Below, one piece after another: positions 1 through 7,203 of a stretch of 12,561 nucleotides of DNA. The notes beneath the pieces are model-generated. The model saw only the letters and a list, made by a program, of their open reading frames with translations, made no database searches and had not been told where the DNA came from. Source of the DNA: Xanthobacteraceae bacterium. Its GTDB lineage: Bacteria; Pseudomonadota; Alphaproteobacteria; Rhizobiales; Xanthobacteraceae. Each line of letters starts with the position of its first letter. Within the stretch, counting starts at the first letter, position 1. The stretch is from positions 1 through 12,561 of the forward strand of contig JASHRR010001077.1 in assembly GCA_030037185.1 (NCBI GenBank). The letters run 5' to 3'. A program made the translations under genes and the position numbers.

Positions 1-863
1 AACGTTATTCCTCGACATCTGGATTCGACCAGATGAAAGGCCGGCATCTGGGGCGCGCGCTGCGGGCCCGGCCCGCTGTTCCCTCCGCACAGACGCGCGT
101 TGCGGGTGGTGACATTTCCGGGCGCGACAAAGGCTTCGAAGCGGGCTTGGGCCTCACCCATGCGCTGGTGGCACAACTGCGCGAAGGCGTCGACGTAGAA
201 CTGATAGTTTGTGAAGATCACGAAGTTCTGGAAGTGCTCCGGATCGGTACCGGTGTAATGATAAAGTCGGTGCAACGAATAGTCGACACGCGCGGCGCGG
301 AACAAAGCCAGCGGTTCCGGTGAGCCAGGCGACAGCTGCAGCGTGCCGTTGGCGATCGCATCGTCCATGGCGGCGAGGTCTGGCGTATCGAACACATCGC
401 GCAGCGGTTGGTCGAGCATCGGCTTGCCGCCGCCGCAGAGCGCCGCTTCGATATTGACGTCACGGCGATAGGAGAAATGGACAGGAATGGGCTCACCCGA
501 CTCGCCGATTTCGACCGGAACACTATGGTTTTCGATCAACAGCCTGATCTGCTCCCTGAGATAGGAGCGGAAAAGGTCGGGCCGCGTCACGGTGGTCTCG
601 TGTACGCCCGGTCGCGCGACAAAGCCGTAAGAGAGGCGGGAATCGAGTCGCGCATGCGTCGCAGTCGTGATGCGCACAAATGGATAGGTCGCCCGCACCC
701 GCGGCGTGAGCGCCTCGCCGTTGGCGTACGCCTCGAAGCGATCGCGAAGGAATCGCGCATTGCGCTCATAGATATCCTCAAGGCGAGCCACCGCCGCGGC
801 GGCATCGGTGAAGGCTTCGGTCGGGATGCGCCGCGGAGCTTGAACGCGCGTGGTGTGGTGCAT
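1..863 (-). CDS. amn: AMP nucleosidase, N-terminal 287 residues (cut by left edge)
   Basis: Amn hydrolyses AMP to adenine and ribose 5-phosphate in the cytoplasm, a purine salvage and adenylate-balancing reaction. The frame is open without a break from an ATG at 863 to the window edge. The visible part is the regulatory AMN_N domain and the start of the catalytic phosphorylase-like domain. Segments that match my memory of E. coli Amn include TVTRPDLFRSYLREQ (residues 91-105), the FRAARVDYSLHRLYHYTGT stretch (188-206), the FVIFTNYQFYVD stretch (214-225) and QMPAFHLVE (272-280), which leads into the conserved GIT(L) segment. The catalytic core proper lies outside the window. No strong Shine-Dalgarno is visible; a GAAG lies a few bases before the ATG. 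Upstream is the PAS pseudogene, so amn probably has its own promoter in the decayed region. Compared with the family consensus, the stretch just before GIT (VESRCR) is divergent. Family assignment is firm. Confidence 0.92.
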   Translation of the reverse strand, partial: MHHTTRVQAPRRIPTEAFTDAAAAVARLEDIYERNARFLRDRFEAYANGEALTPRVRATYPFVRITTATHARLDSRLSYGFVARPGVHETTVTRPDLFRSYLREQIRLLIENHSVPVEIGESGEPIPVHFSYRRDVNIEAALCGGGKPMLDQPLRDVFDTPDLAAMDDAIANGTLQLSPGSPEPLALFRAARVDYSLHRLYHYTGTDPEHFQNFVIFTNYQFYVDAFAQLCHQRMGEAQARFEAFVAPGNVTTRNARLCGGNSGPGPQRAPQMPAFHLVESRCRGIT

Positions 864-1029
864 GTCTTCTAAGTTCGGTTGTTTGGAATCGACGAGCGCG
901 CAAGCGTTCGTGGATGCCGCACATATAGGAATGCAAAGCTCCCGCCGCCAGCAGACTTGGTGGCTTTGCGCGATGCCAAGAACGCTCACGCTCGTATCCT
1001 CCAATCCTCTGCTCGTTGGAACTCAGATG

Positions 1030-1727
1030 CCGAACGGAATCCTGCTGCACGTGAGCCGACTTTGGCTGAAGCATTGTTTCGTCGAACAAGGCGGTCGGCA
1101 CCGGCGAGCGAAGGATTGGTCTCAACCGCTCCTCGCTCTGGCGTAATTCCTGTTCGGCAGGTTTGCGCTTGGAAAGGTCTTGGAACACGCCGACAAAATG
1201 GTCGATCGACCGTCGCTCCGGCGCGCGGCGATGACTGATGAACGCACCCACACCGTCGCACGGTCCTTGCGCGGGTAGATCTCACGGCGTCGGAGCTGTC
1301 GATCTTCCCATCGCGCACGCGTTCGATGGCCGGACGGCCTCACGATATCCGGATGGATGACCTCAGGCACCGGCGCGCAGTTGCTGTGCCGCGTAGCTGA
1401 TGAGGGCCCAGAGCCCCGTTGACCCTGATCCAGTCCAGATCGTTGATGAATGGGCGATGCCCGCCGCCGCGTTTTTGAAGGTGGCGTGGTATTGCCGCGC
1501 AGGTTCGGTGATATCCATGCCGCGGGCGATGATGAAAACGACATGCCGCTTTCGTCCTTGATCGGCATGAATGCGACGTCAACGATGTGCTCCGCGCCAT
1601 CCGCCCTGAAGTAGCCGGATTCTCCGCGAACGAACTCTCCCGCAGCGGCTCGCTCAACCGCTTTGCTTACCCATCTCATGCAACGAGAAGATGAGGTCGT
1701 CATGACGTATTGGTCATATGCCAACAA
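1030..1727 (-). pseudogene. Decayed PAS-domain sensor/signalling gene
   Basis: The minus strand carries successive pieces of at least two PAS/PAC modules, but in changing frames. In order they are: AVERAAAGEFVRGE and ADGAEHIVDVAFMPIKDESG (about 1665-1547, frame A); VVFIIARGMDITEP and FKNAAAGIAHS (about 1544-1448, frame C); LDWIRVNGAL (about 1440-1410, frame B); EVIHPDIVRP (about 1364-1335, frame A); AIERVRDGKIDSSDAV (about 1328-1281, frame B); EIYPRKDRATVWVRSS (about 1284-1237, frame A); and HFVGVFQDLSKRKPAEQELR then QSEERLRPI (about 1200-1111, frame C). The ...MDITE / QDLSKRK linkers and the 'NAAAGIAH' and 'RKDRATVWV' segments are classic PAS/PAC features. At least six frame switches rule out a simple sequencing error. 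No output domain (kinase, GGDEF, EAL) is recognisable. The flanks 864-1029 and 1728-1855 hold nothing I can identify. So the whole 1-kb gap between amn and opgH is decayed DNA plus, presumably, the amn promoter. Confidence 0.82.
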
Positions 1728-1855
1728 TTCGGGGTGGGAATCTGGCGCACGAGATCACCGAAACGGGGACGGCTGCTGAGACGCAGGTGCTTAGCCCGCG
1801 GTGTGAGCAGCGAATTCGGTTGGTGCAACAGGGACAATGCCGCTTTTGCTGACGC

Positions 1856-3664
1856 TCAACCCACCCGACGGTCCTTGCCACCCACCCGGTGCCCCAGAAT
1901 CTCAAGCGCCGGCAACCCCAGCGCGTCGATCGGCGATGGTGTCGTTTCCTCCGGCAGTCGACCGATGCCCGCTCGCAGCAGTGCCTTGCCGACTGCCTGG
2001 TTCGCGGTCACAACGCACAGCGGCACCGCAAATGCGAGGCCGCCGGCAATCAGCAGCGCGTAGGGGATCGCGACCGGCGCTCCCAAGGCGAGGGCGGCAA
2101 GGCACGCCCATCCGAGCACGGTGGGCGGCCACAGTCTCGCGGTCGCCGAGCGCAGCGGCACGGCGTGATCGTCGCGCGCCTGTCCGCCCCAGCCGACGCT
2201 GCCGCCGAAGACCAGCTTTGCGAGGAACACTGTGTGGGCGAACCACATGATCGGCGACAGCATCAGGAAGAAGATCGTCTCCACCGCAACGTTGACCAGA
2301 AACATCGGTCCGCCGCCGTATCGGTAGCGCGCCTTGGGACGCGTCAGCGCGTCGATGACGGTGGCGATCTTCGGCGCAAACCACATGATCAGCTCGAGGG
2401 CAAGCACCGCAAGGCCGGCGCCGGGCGCCATGAAGGCCGACGGCCGCTCGGCGGTGATCACCCCAAAGGTGCCGAGCACCAGCAAGGCCATCCAGGCCGG
2501 CGAGCCGAGAAACATCAGGATCGCGAAGGCAAGCTGATAGCGGCTGACGAATTTCAGACCCGGCAGCGCCAGAAAGCGCCAGTACTGCATGTTGCCCTGG
2601 CACCAGCGGATGTCGCGGCGGATGAACTCGAGCAGGGTCGGGGGATTTTCCTCCCAGCCCAGATGCTCCTCCGGGAGCACCCGCACCTCGTAGCCCGCCC
2701 GGCGCATCAGCACCGCTTCGATCTGGTCGTGGCTGAGAATGTGCCCGCCGCCGGGCAGCGGCGGAATATGGCAATGCGCCGTAAAGGGCATCAGGCGCAG
2801 CACCGAATTGTGCCCCCAATGGGGGCCGCAATCGCCCTGCCACCAGGCGCTGCCTGTGGTGTAGGACCACATGGCAAGCCGCATCCCGAACTGAAAGATG
2901 CGCGCGAAGGCCGAAGTCGATGGCATCCCGACCACGAGACCCTGCAGGATGCCGATCTCCGGCGAGGCCTGCATGATGCGCACCATACGCAGGATCGCGG
3001 ACGCCGGGATGAAGCTGTCGGCATCGAGGGTGACAGCGAAATCGTGCTCCCCACCCCAGCGCAGGCAGAAATCCCGGATATTGCCGGCCTTGAAGCCGGC
3101 ATTGTGGTCGCGGCGCCGATAGGTGACCGCGATTCGGCCGCGCCATTTCTCGGCGAGGTCTGCAAAACAGCGCTCTTCGACCACGGCCATTGCGGGGTCA
3201 CTGGTATCGCTCAGCGCGTAGAGATGAAAATGCGCACCGACCGCGGCGAGGCCGTCCAGCATCGGCGCGAGATTGCGGATGACCCGCACAGGGTCCTCAT
3301 TGCGGATGCAGGCGATCAGCGCAACCCGCGCCGTGATCGGCTCGTCGCCGCGAATGCGCGCTGCTGCCGGGGTGACGGTGGTGACCGGGTTCCTGGCGAA
3401 GCGCAGGATCAAAAACCCGATGGCGGCGTTCCAGAACCCGATGACGGTCCAGGGCAGCGTGATCAGGAACAGGGCGAGCAGCACGACGTCGAGAACCCCG
3501 AGGCCATCCGCCGACAGCGCGACGGCACAAAGCCACATCACCCCCGCCATGGTGGCGATCACGAGGCCGGCGAACGCGGCGCGCCGCCCGCTCAGGTTCG
3601 ACGGACGCGCAACCAGATCGGGTAGGGCCGGTTCTGCTCGGGATCCGGCTTGGAATTCCGCCAT
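1856..3664 (-). CDS. opgH: Glucans biosynthesis glucosyltransferase H (OpgH/MdoH family)
   Basis: Inner-membrane family 2 glucosyltransferase that, in characterised relatives, polymerises the glucose backbone of osmoregulated periplasmic glucans from UDP-glucose. From the ATG at 3664 it is 602 residues. It has two N-terminal membrane segments (about 28-52 and 58-90) and a cytoplasmic GT2 domain with IACIRNED (117-124), LSDTSDP (151-157), a DAD metal-binding triad (214-216), WGHNSVLRLMPF (283-294), GGHILSHDQIEA (306-317) and the RDIRWCQGN acceptor motif (350-358). Several hydrophobic segments follow, from about 378 to 555. SHD..EA and R.RRWCQGN-type motifs are diagnostic of OpgH rather than of cellulose or chitin synthases. 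The protein is shorter than enterobacterial OpgH (over 800 residues), lacking the long N-terminal cytoplasmic region. An in-frame ATG at 3751 would add 29 residues, but these look unlike the family and would span a candidate promoter, so 3664 is preferred. No opgG partner lies in the window. It is divergent from the dehydrogenase gene at 3763. Confidence 0.9.
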   Translation of the reverse strand: MAEFQAGSRAEPALPDLVARPSNLSGRRAAFAGLVIATMAGVMWLCAVALSADGLGVLDVVLLALFLITLPWTVIGFWNAAIGFLILRFARNPVTTVTPAAARIRGDEPITARVALIACIRNEDPVRVIRNLAPMLDGLAAVGAHFHLYALSDTSDPAMAVVEERCFADLAEKWRGRIAVTYRRRDHNAGFKAGNIRDFCLRWGGEHDFAVTLDADSFIPASAILRMVRIMQASPEIGILQGLVVGMPSTSAFARIFQFGMRLAMWSYTTGSAWWQGDCGPHWGHNSVLRLMPFTAHCHIPPLPGGGHILSHDQIEAVLMRRAGYEVRVLPEEHLGWEENPPTLLEFIRRDIRWCQGNMQYWRFLALPGLKFVSRYQLAFAILMFLGSPAWMALLVLGTFGVITAERPSAFMAPGAGLAVLALELIMWFAPKIATVIDALTRPKARYRYGGGPMFLVNVAVETIFFLMLSPIMWFAHTVFLAKLVFGGSVGWGGQARDDHAVPLRSATARLWPPTVLGWACLAALALGAPVAIPYALLIAGGLAFAVPLCVVTANQAVGKALLRAGIGRLPEETTPSPIDALGLPALEILGHRVGGKDRRVG

Positions 3665-3699
3665 GAAAAACTGCTTTGGAATGGAGCCGCGCTGCGTGA

Positions 3700-3729
3700 G
3701 ATATAGCGGCCTAGCGGGTCTGATGTCCA
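3700..3729 (-). promoter_or_regulatory. Candidate sigma-70-like promoter of opgH
   Basis: On the minus strand, TGGACA (3729-3724, five of six bases of the TTGACA consensus) is followed after 18 bases by TATATC (3705-3700, four of six of TATAAT). Transcription would begin near 3693, about 30 bases before the preferred opgH ATG at 3664. This supports that start over the upstream ATG at 3751. Seen by eye only; such matches occur by chance. Confidence 0.3.
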
Positions 3730-3762
3730 ACACGAGGCGCGCCCGCAACATGAGGGCTGGCG

Positions 3763-4794
3763 GTGGACGAGCAGGTCAACGAACGGGCGCAAGCCCTGTG
3801 GTATGTGGCCCCCTGCCGTGCGGAGATTCACCCCGAGACCTTGGCGGCGAGCGTCGGTCCCGGCGAGGTCCGCATCGAAGCGTTTTACGGGGGCGTCAGC
3901 CGCGGCACTGAACGTCTCGTATTCACCGGATGCGTGCCGGCCAGAGAATATGCCCGCATGCGTGGCCCCTTCATGGCGGGAGATTTTCCGTTTCCGGTGA
4001 AGTACGGCTACGCCGTCGTCGGCCGCGTGGTGGCCGGACCCGACGCCCTCGTTGGCCGCATGAGCTTTGCGCTTCACCCGCATCAGACCATATTCACGCT
4101 CCCGGCGGACCGGATCGCGCTGCTGCCGGCCGATGTGCCGGCGCCCCGCGGCGTGCTGGCCGCCAACATGGAAACCGCGCTCAATGCCCTGTGGGATGCG
4201 GCGCCCGGCCCCGCGGATCGGATTGCGGTGGTCGGGGCAGGGGTGGTCGGCTGCCTGTGCGCGCGGCTGGCAGGTCAGTTGCCTGGCGCCGACGTCACGC
4301 TGGTTGATATCGACAGCAGCCGCGCCGCGCTCGCGGCCGCGTTAGGCGCGCGTTTCGCGCTGCCCGAGGCGGCGCCCGAGGACTGCGACCTGGTGATCCA
4401 CGCGAGCGCTTCCGCGGCGGGGCTTGCTACGGCTTTGCGGCTCGCAGGCAACGAGGCGACGGTGCTGGAGTTGAGCTGGTTTGGGGCCGGCGAAGTTGCG
4501 GTCCCCCTCGGCGAGGCGTTCCACAGCCGCCGACTGCGGCTGATATCGAGCCAGGTCGGGCAGGTGGCAGGCTCGCGCCGGCCGCGCTGGACCCATCGCC
4601 GCCGCATGGAGGCGGCGCTTGCCCTGTTGGCCGATCCGGCGCTCGACGCCCTGATCGCCCCGGCAGTCGACTTCCATGACCTGCCGGCAGCGCTGCCGAA
4701 AATTCTCGCCGGGCCGAGCGGTGTGCTATGTCAGCTCGTTCGTTATCCCGCCGCCGACCGCAAGAATCAGGGGGTGGATGAGGCACAGCCGTAA
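3763..4794 (+). CDS. Zinc-less medium-chain dehydrogenase/reductase (BchC-like MDR)
   Basis: A 343-residue medium-chain dehydrogenase/reductase; substrate unknown. The start is a GTG at 3763 because a good Shine-Dalgarno (GAGGG, 3752-3756) lies six bases before it. The N-terminal GroES-like half includes GGVSRGTERLVFTG (43-56), a signature shared with bacteriochlorophyllide dehydrogenase BchC and relatives, then FPVKYGYAVVGRV (77-89) where zinc MDRs have a GHE motif. The Rossmann half has VVGAGVVG (156-163), and an acidic residue at the end of the second strand (D182) suggests NAD(H) rather than NADP(H). The usual catalytic Cys/His zinc ligands and the four-cysteine structural lobe are absent. 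Automated pipelines would probably call this a zinc-binding alcohol dehydrogenase. It is the first of four same-strand genes, but a 116-base gap separates it from the next. A role in the proposed GTP-derived pathway is inferred only from position. Confidence 0.82.
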   Translation: MDEQVNERAQALWYVAPCRAEIHPETLAASVGPGEVRIEAFYGGVSRGTERLVFTGCVPAREYARMRGPFMAGDFPFPVKYGYAVVGRVVAGPDALVGRMSFALHPHQTIFTLPADRIALLPADVPAPRGVLAANMETALNALWDAAPGPADRIAVVGAGVVGCLCARLAGQLPGADVTLVDIDSSRAALAAALGARFALPEAAPEDCDLVIHASASAAGLATALRLAGNEATVLELSWFGAGEVAVPLGEAFHSRRLRLISSQVGQVAGSRRPRWTHRRRMEAALALLADPALDALIAPAVDFHDLPAALPKILAGPSGVLCQLVRYPAADRKNQGVDEAQP

Positions 4795-4910
4795 TCCGCC
4801 GCGCGCCGCGGCGCAATGCGCGCAGTTCATTATCGGGCCCGCCAAAGCGCTATCGCGCCCTGCGCCTCCTCGCCCGTTATCCCGGAAGCCCCGATCCAAA
4901 GGTTCCGCTC

Positions 4911-5318
4911 ATGTACGCCGTCGAAGTCTCCGATCACATCATGATTGCGCATTCGTTTCGCGGCCAACTGTTCGGCCCCGCGCAGCGTCTTCATGGGGCG
5001 ACTTTCGTGGTGTCGGCCGCCTTCATGGCCGACACTCTCGACGCGAATGGCATCGTGGTCGATATCGGACGGGCCTGCGATGTCTTGCGTCGGGTGCTCG
5101 CGCCGCTTAACTATCGCAATCTCGACGATATCCCGGCGTTTCAATCCGTCAACACCACGACCGAGTTTCTCACCAGGCACGTCTTCGACGGTCTGGCGGC
5201 GGCCGTGAAGAACGGCGAACTCGGGCGCGATGGTCACGAGATCGGGGCAATCCGGATAACCGTCGCGGAATCCCCGACGGCGCGGGCGTGGTACGAGGGG
5301 GCACTATGGCAGCGGTGA
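4911..5318 (+). CDS. Divergent 6-pyruvoyl-tetrahydropterin synthase/QueD-like protein
   Basis: A 135-residue T-fold protein of the PTPS/QueD family, full length for the family. The ATG at 4911 has AAAGG eight bases upstream. Aligning by eye to E. coli QueD and rat PTPS: the first zinc histidine is kept (H14 in MIAHSF) and the second is kept (H28 in RLHGA), but the third is alanine (A30, HGH to HGA). The nucleophilic cysteine is alanine (A24), and the catalytic Asp-His pair is Asn-Tyr (N67-Y68, LDH to LNY). The pterin-anchoring glutamate remains (E120 in VAESPT), as does the NTTTEF segment (81-86). The fold and ring-binding pocket therefore look preserved, while the known PTPS/QueD chemistry looks lost. 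It may bind a pterin or pyrimidine without catalysis, or do another reaction. Its stop overlaps the glycosyltransferase start by 13 bases, so the two are probably translationally coupled. Confidence 0.85.
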   Translation: MYAVEVSDHIMIAHSFRGQLFGPAQRLHGATFVVSAAFMADTLDANGIVVDIGRACDVLRRVLAPLNYRNLDDIPAFQSVNTTTEFLTRHVFDGLAAAVKNGELGRDGHEIGAIRITVAESPTARAWYEGALWQR

Positions 5319-6391
5319 CTTTTGCGGTGCCTGGAAGCCTCGATCAGCCGACCGGCGGTTACAAGTATGACCGCCAGGTGATTGGCGGATTGCGGCAGCG
5401 CGGTTGCGAGGTCGATGTCATCGATCTCGGCGACGGATTTCCCCGTCCGACGCCCGAAACGCTCCACGCGGCATTGCCCCGCCTCCGTCGCGTGCCCGCC
5501 GGCCGACCCATCGTGGTGGACGGGCTTGCCCTTGGCGTGCTTCCCGAGGTAGCGGCAGCGCTGCGGTCCAGTCACCGGGTCATTGCGCTCGTGCATCATC
5601 CCCTGGCCTTGGAGACCGGGCTCACGCCCGCGGAGGTTGCGGCGCTGCGGCACAGTGAGCGTGCGGCATTGGCGGCGGTCAACCGCGTCGTCGTCACCAG
5701 TCCGGCGACGCGGCGCGTCCTGGTCGCGGATTACGGCGTGCCGGCGGAAATTATCACGGTCGCTTTGCCGGGCACGGAGAGCGGCGCCGGCCCCGCGGTT
5801 AGGCGCAGGCCGGCGGAGGCAATCAATCAAACCATTCATCTCCTCGCGGTCGGCGCCGTCGTGCCGCGCAAGGGCCACGACGTTCTGATCGAGGCGCTGA
5901 ACCAACTCGCCGATCTCAACTGGCGGCTCGTGATCGCGGGCGATTGCAAGCGCGACCGCGCGACAGCAATCGAACTGGCAACGAGCATTATGCGTAAGCG
6001 CCTTGGGCCGCGCATTTGCCTCGCTGGTGCCGTGAGTGAGCATCAGCTGGCGGCGCTCTATCGCCAAGCCGACGTATTCGTCCTCGCGTCGAGGTTCGAG
6101 GGCTACGGCATGGCCTATGCGGAAGCAATCGCGCATGGGCTGCCGGTGATCGGGACGCGGGTCGGCGCCGTGCCCGACACGGTGCCGGCGGGCACCGGCA
6201 TCCTGGTGCCGCCCGACGACGTGGCGGCGCTCGCAGCGGGGCTGCGCGCCATGATCGCCGATGCGGAGCTGCGCAGGCGTTGTTCAGATGCTGCTTGCAA
6301 AGCGGCGATGCCGGGCTGGGAGGCGGCCACGCAGGCATTTCTCGATGTCTTGTCCCCCTCCCGAGCCTCCCCCGCAGGCGCGGGAGGCTAG
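5306..6391 (+). CDS. Glycosyltransferase family 4 protein
   Basis: A 361-residue GT-B glycosyltransferase, expected to move a sugar from a nucleotide-sugar donor to an unknown acceptor in the cytoplasm. The C-terminal donor domain shows GAVVPRKGHDVLIEAL (183-198), VFVLASRFEGYGMAYAEA (257-274) with the E-x7-E motif of retaining GT4 enzymes (E265, E273), and TGILVPPDD (297-305). The N-terminal half begins with VTFAVPGSLDQPTGGYKYD (4-22), the glycine-rich acceptor-domain start; no signal peptide or membrane segment is seen. The ATG at 5306 is preferred over the GTG at 5288 because GAGGGGG sits four bases before it. It overlaps the PTPS-like gene by 13 bases, and the methyltransferase follows after 11 bases, so these three genes form a clear operon. 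The last residues (SPSRASPAGAGG) are encoded by a GC palindrome and are probably not part of the enzyme core. The donor could be UDP-glucose or UDP-glucuronate (ugd is nearby), which is inference. Confidence 0.88.
   Translation: MAAVTFAVPGSLDQPTGGYKYDRQVIGGLRQRGCEVDVIDLGDGFPRPTPETLHAALPRLRRVPAGRPIVVDGLALGVLPEVAAALRSSHRVIALVHHPLALETGLTPAEVAALRHSERAALAAVNRVVVTSPATRRVLVADYGVPAEIITVALPGTESGAGPAVRRRPAEAINQTIHLLAVGAVVPRKGHDVLIEALNQLADLNWRLVIAGDCKRDRATAIELATSIMRKRLGPRICLAGAVSEHQLAALYRQADVFVLASRFEGYGMAYAEAIAHGLPVIGTRVGAVPDTVPAGTGILVPPDDVAALAAGLRAMIADAELRRRCSDAACKAAMPGWEAATQAFLDVLSPSRASPAGAGG
6365..6388. repeat. GC-rich inverted repeat at the end of the glycosyltransferase gene
   Basis: GCCTCCC (6365-6371) pairs perfectly with GGGAGGC (6382-6388) around a ten-base loop, directly before the TAG stop (6389-6391). 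Short palindromes of this kind (CCTCCCCC...GGGAGG) recur between genes in many alphaproteobacterial genomes. No T-run follows, so it is unlikely to be an intrinsic terminator. As RNA it could form a hairpin just before the methyltransferase ribosome binding site. Confidence 0.5.
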
Positions 6392-6402
6392 CGAGGGCGG
6401 CA

Positions 6403-7203
6403 ATGAGCGGGTTTTCGGTTTCCTGGCTGTCAATGCGCGAGCCCTATGACCGGGCGGCACGCAATGTCGACGTGGTAGAGGCGGTTGCCGCCGCATTCGC
6501 GGGCGCATCGGCCGCTACGGTGACGGATCTCGGCTGTGGCACCGGTGCGACGATGCGGGCGATGGCCCCCCGCCTGCCGGCCCGTCAGAGCTGGCGTCTC
6601 GTCGACCATGACGACGTTTTGCTTGATGTGGCCAGAACGGCGGCGCCCGCCGGGGCCACTGTCACCGCTGTCGCGCTCGACCTCTCCCAAGCGGTCGAGC
6701 CGGCGCTGGACAATTGCGATCTTGTTGCAACATCGGCGTTACTCGACCTGGTTTCGGCGGCCTGGCTCGATCGCCTGGTGGCGTGCCTGGCGCGCCTTTC
6801 GCGGCCGTTTTACGCGGCTTTGAGCTACGACGGCGTGGTCGCGATGGCGCCGGAGTGCCTTCATGATGCGCTCGTGATCTCTGCCGTCAATCGCCACCAG
6901 CACACCGACAAGGGGTTCGGGCCGGCGCTCGGCCCCGACGCGGCGCACGCCGCGCCGGCGCGATTTCGCGACGCCGGCTTTATGGTTCTAAAAGGCCGCT
7001 CCGATTGGTGCGTTGGGGCGGGCGATCGCGAGGTCCAGATGGCGATGCTCGATGGCTGGGCCGGCGCCGCGCGCACGATCGGGGTGGATCGTGCAGCCCT
7101 CGACGAATGGCTCGGCGAGCGCCGCGACCACGTGACTGCCGGCCGCTCGCAGATGCGGGTCGGTCATATCGATTTTTTCGCGACGCCGACCGGCCGCCGT
7201 TGA
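6403..7203 (+). CDS. Class I SAM-dependent methyltransferase
   Basis: A 266-residue Rossmann-fold methyltransferase; the acceptor is unknown. The SAM-binding motif I is VTDLGCGTGATMRAMAP (40-56). The next strand ends in acidic residues (LVDHDD, 66-71) that would hold the SAM ribose, followed by ALDLS (91-95) and CDLVATSALLDLVS (105-118), motif II/III-like positions. The C-terminal half, with SDWCVGAGDREVQMAMLDGW (200-219), does not resemble any acceptor domain I can name. The ATG at 6403 is chosen because GAGGG lies five bases upstream; an earlier TTG-initiated frame would read through the GT palindrome. It is 11 bases downstream of the glycosyltransferase, in the same operon. Its last 40 bases overlap the end of the opposite-strand RibD-like gene, which has little room to shift because the stop codons of both are fixed. 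Confidence 0.85.
   Translation: MSGFSVSWLSMREPYDRAARNVDVVEAVAAAFAGASAATVTDLGCGTGATMRAMAPRLPARQSWRLVDHDDVLLDVARTAAPAGATVTAVALDLSQAVEPALDNCDLVATSALLDLVSAAWLDRLVACLARLSRPFYAALSYDGVVAMAPECLHDALVISAVNRHQHTDKGFGPALGPDAAHAAPARFRDAGFMVLKGRSDWCVGAGDREVQMAMLDGWAGAARTIGVDRAALDEWLGERRDHVTAGRSQMRVGHIDFFATPTGRR

Noticed and set aside
33..872. Plus-strand and alternative-frame open reading frames in the first 870 bases
   Set aside because: They are shadows of the uninterrupted amn frame, which carries long family-specific motifs on the minus strand.
1889..3625. A 578-codon open frame on the plus strand, antisense to opgH
   Set aside because: The minus strand encodes clear OpgH motifs throughout. The plus frame is a high-GC shadow rich in Arg, Gly, Pro, Asp and His with no recognisable domain.
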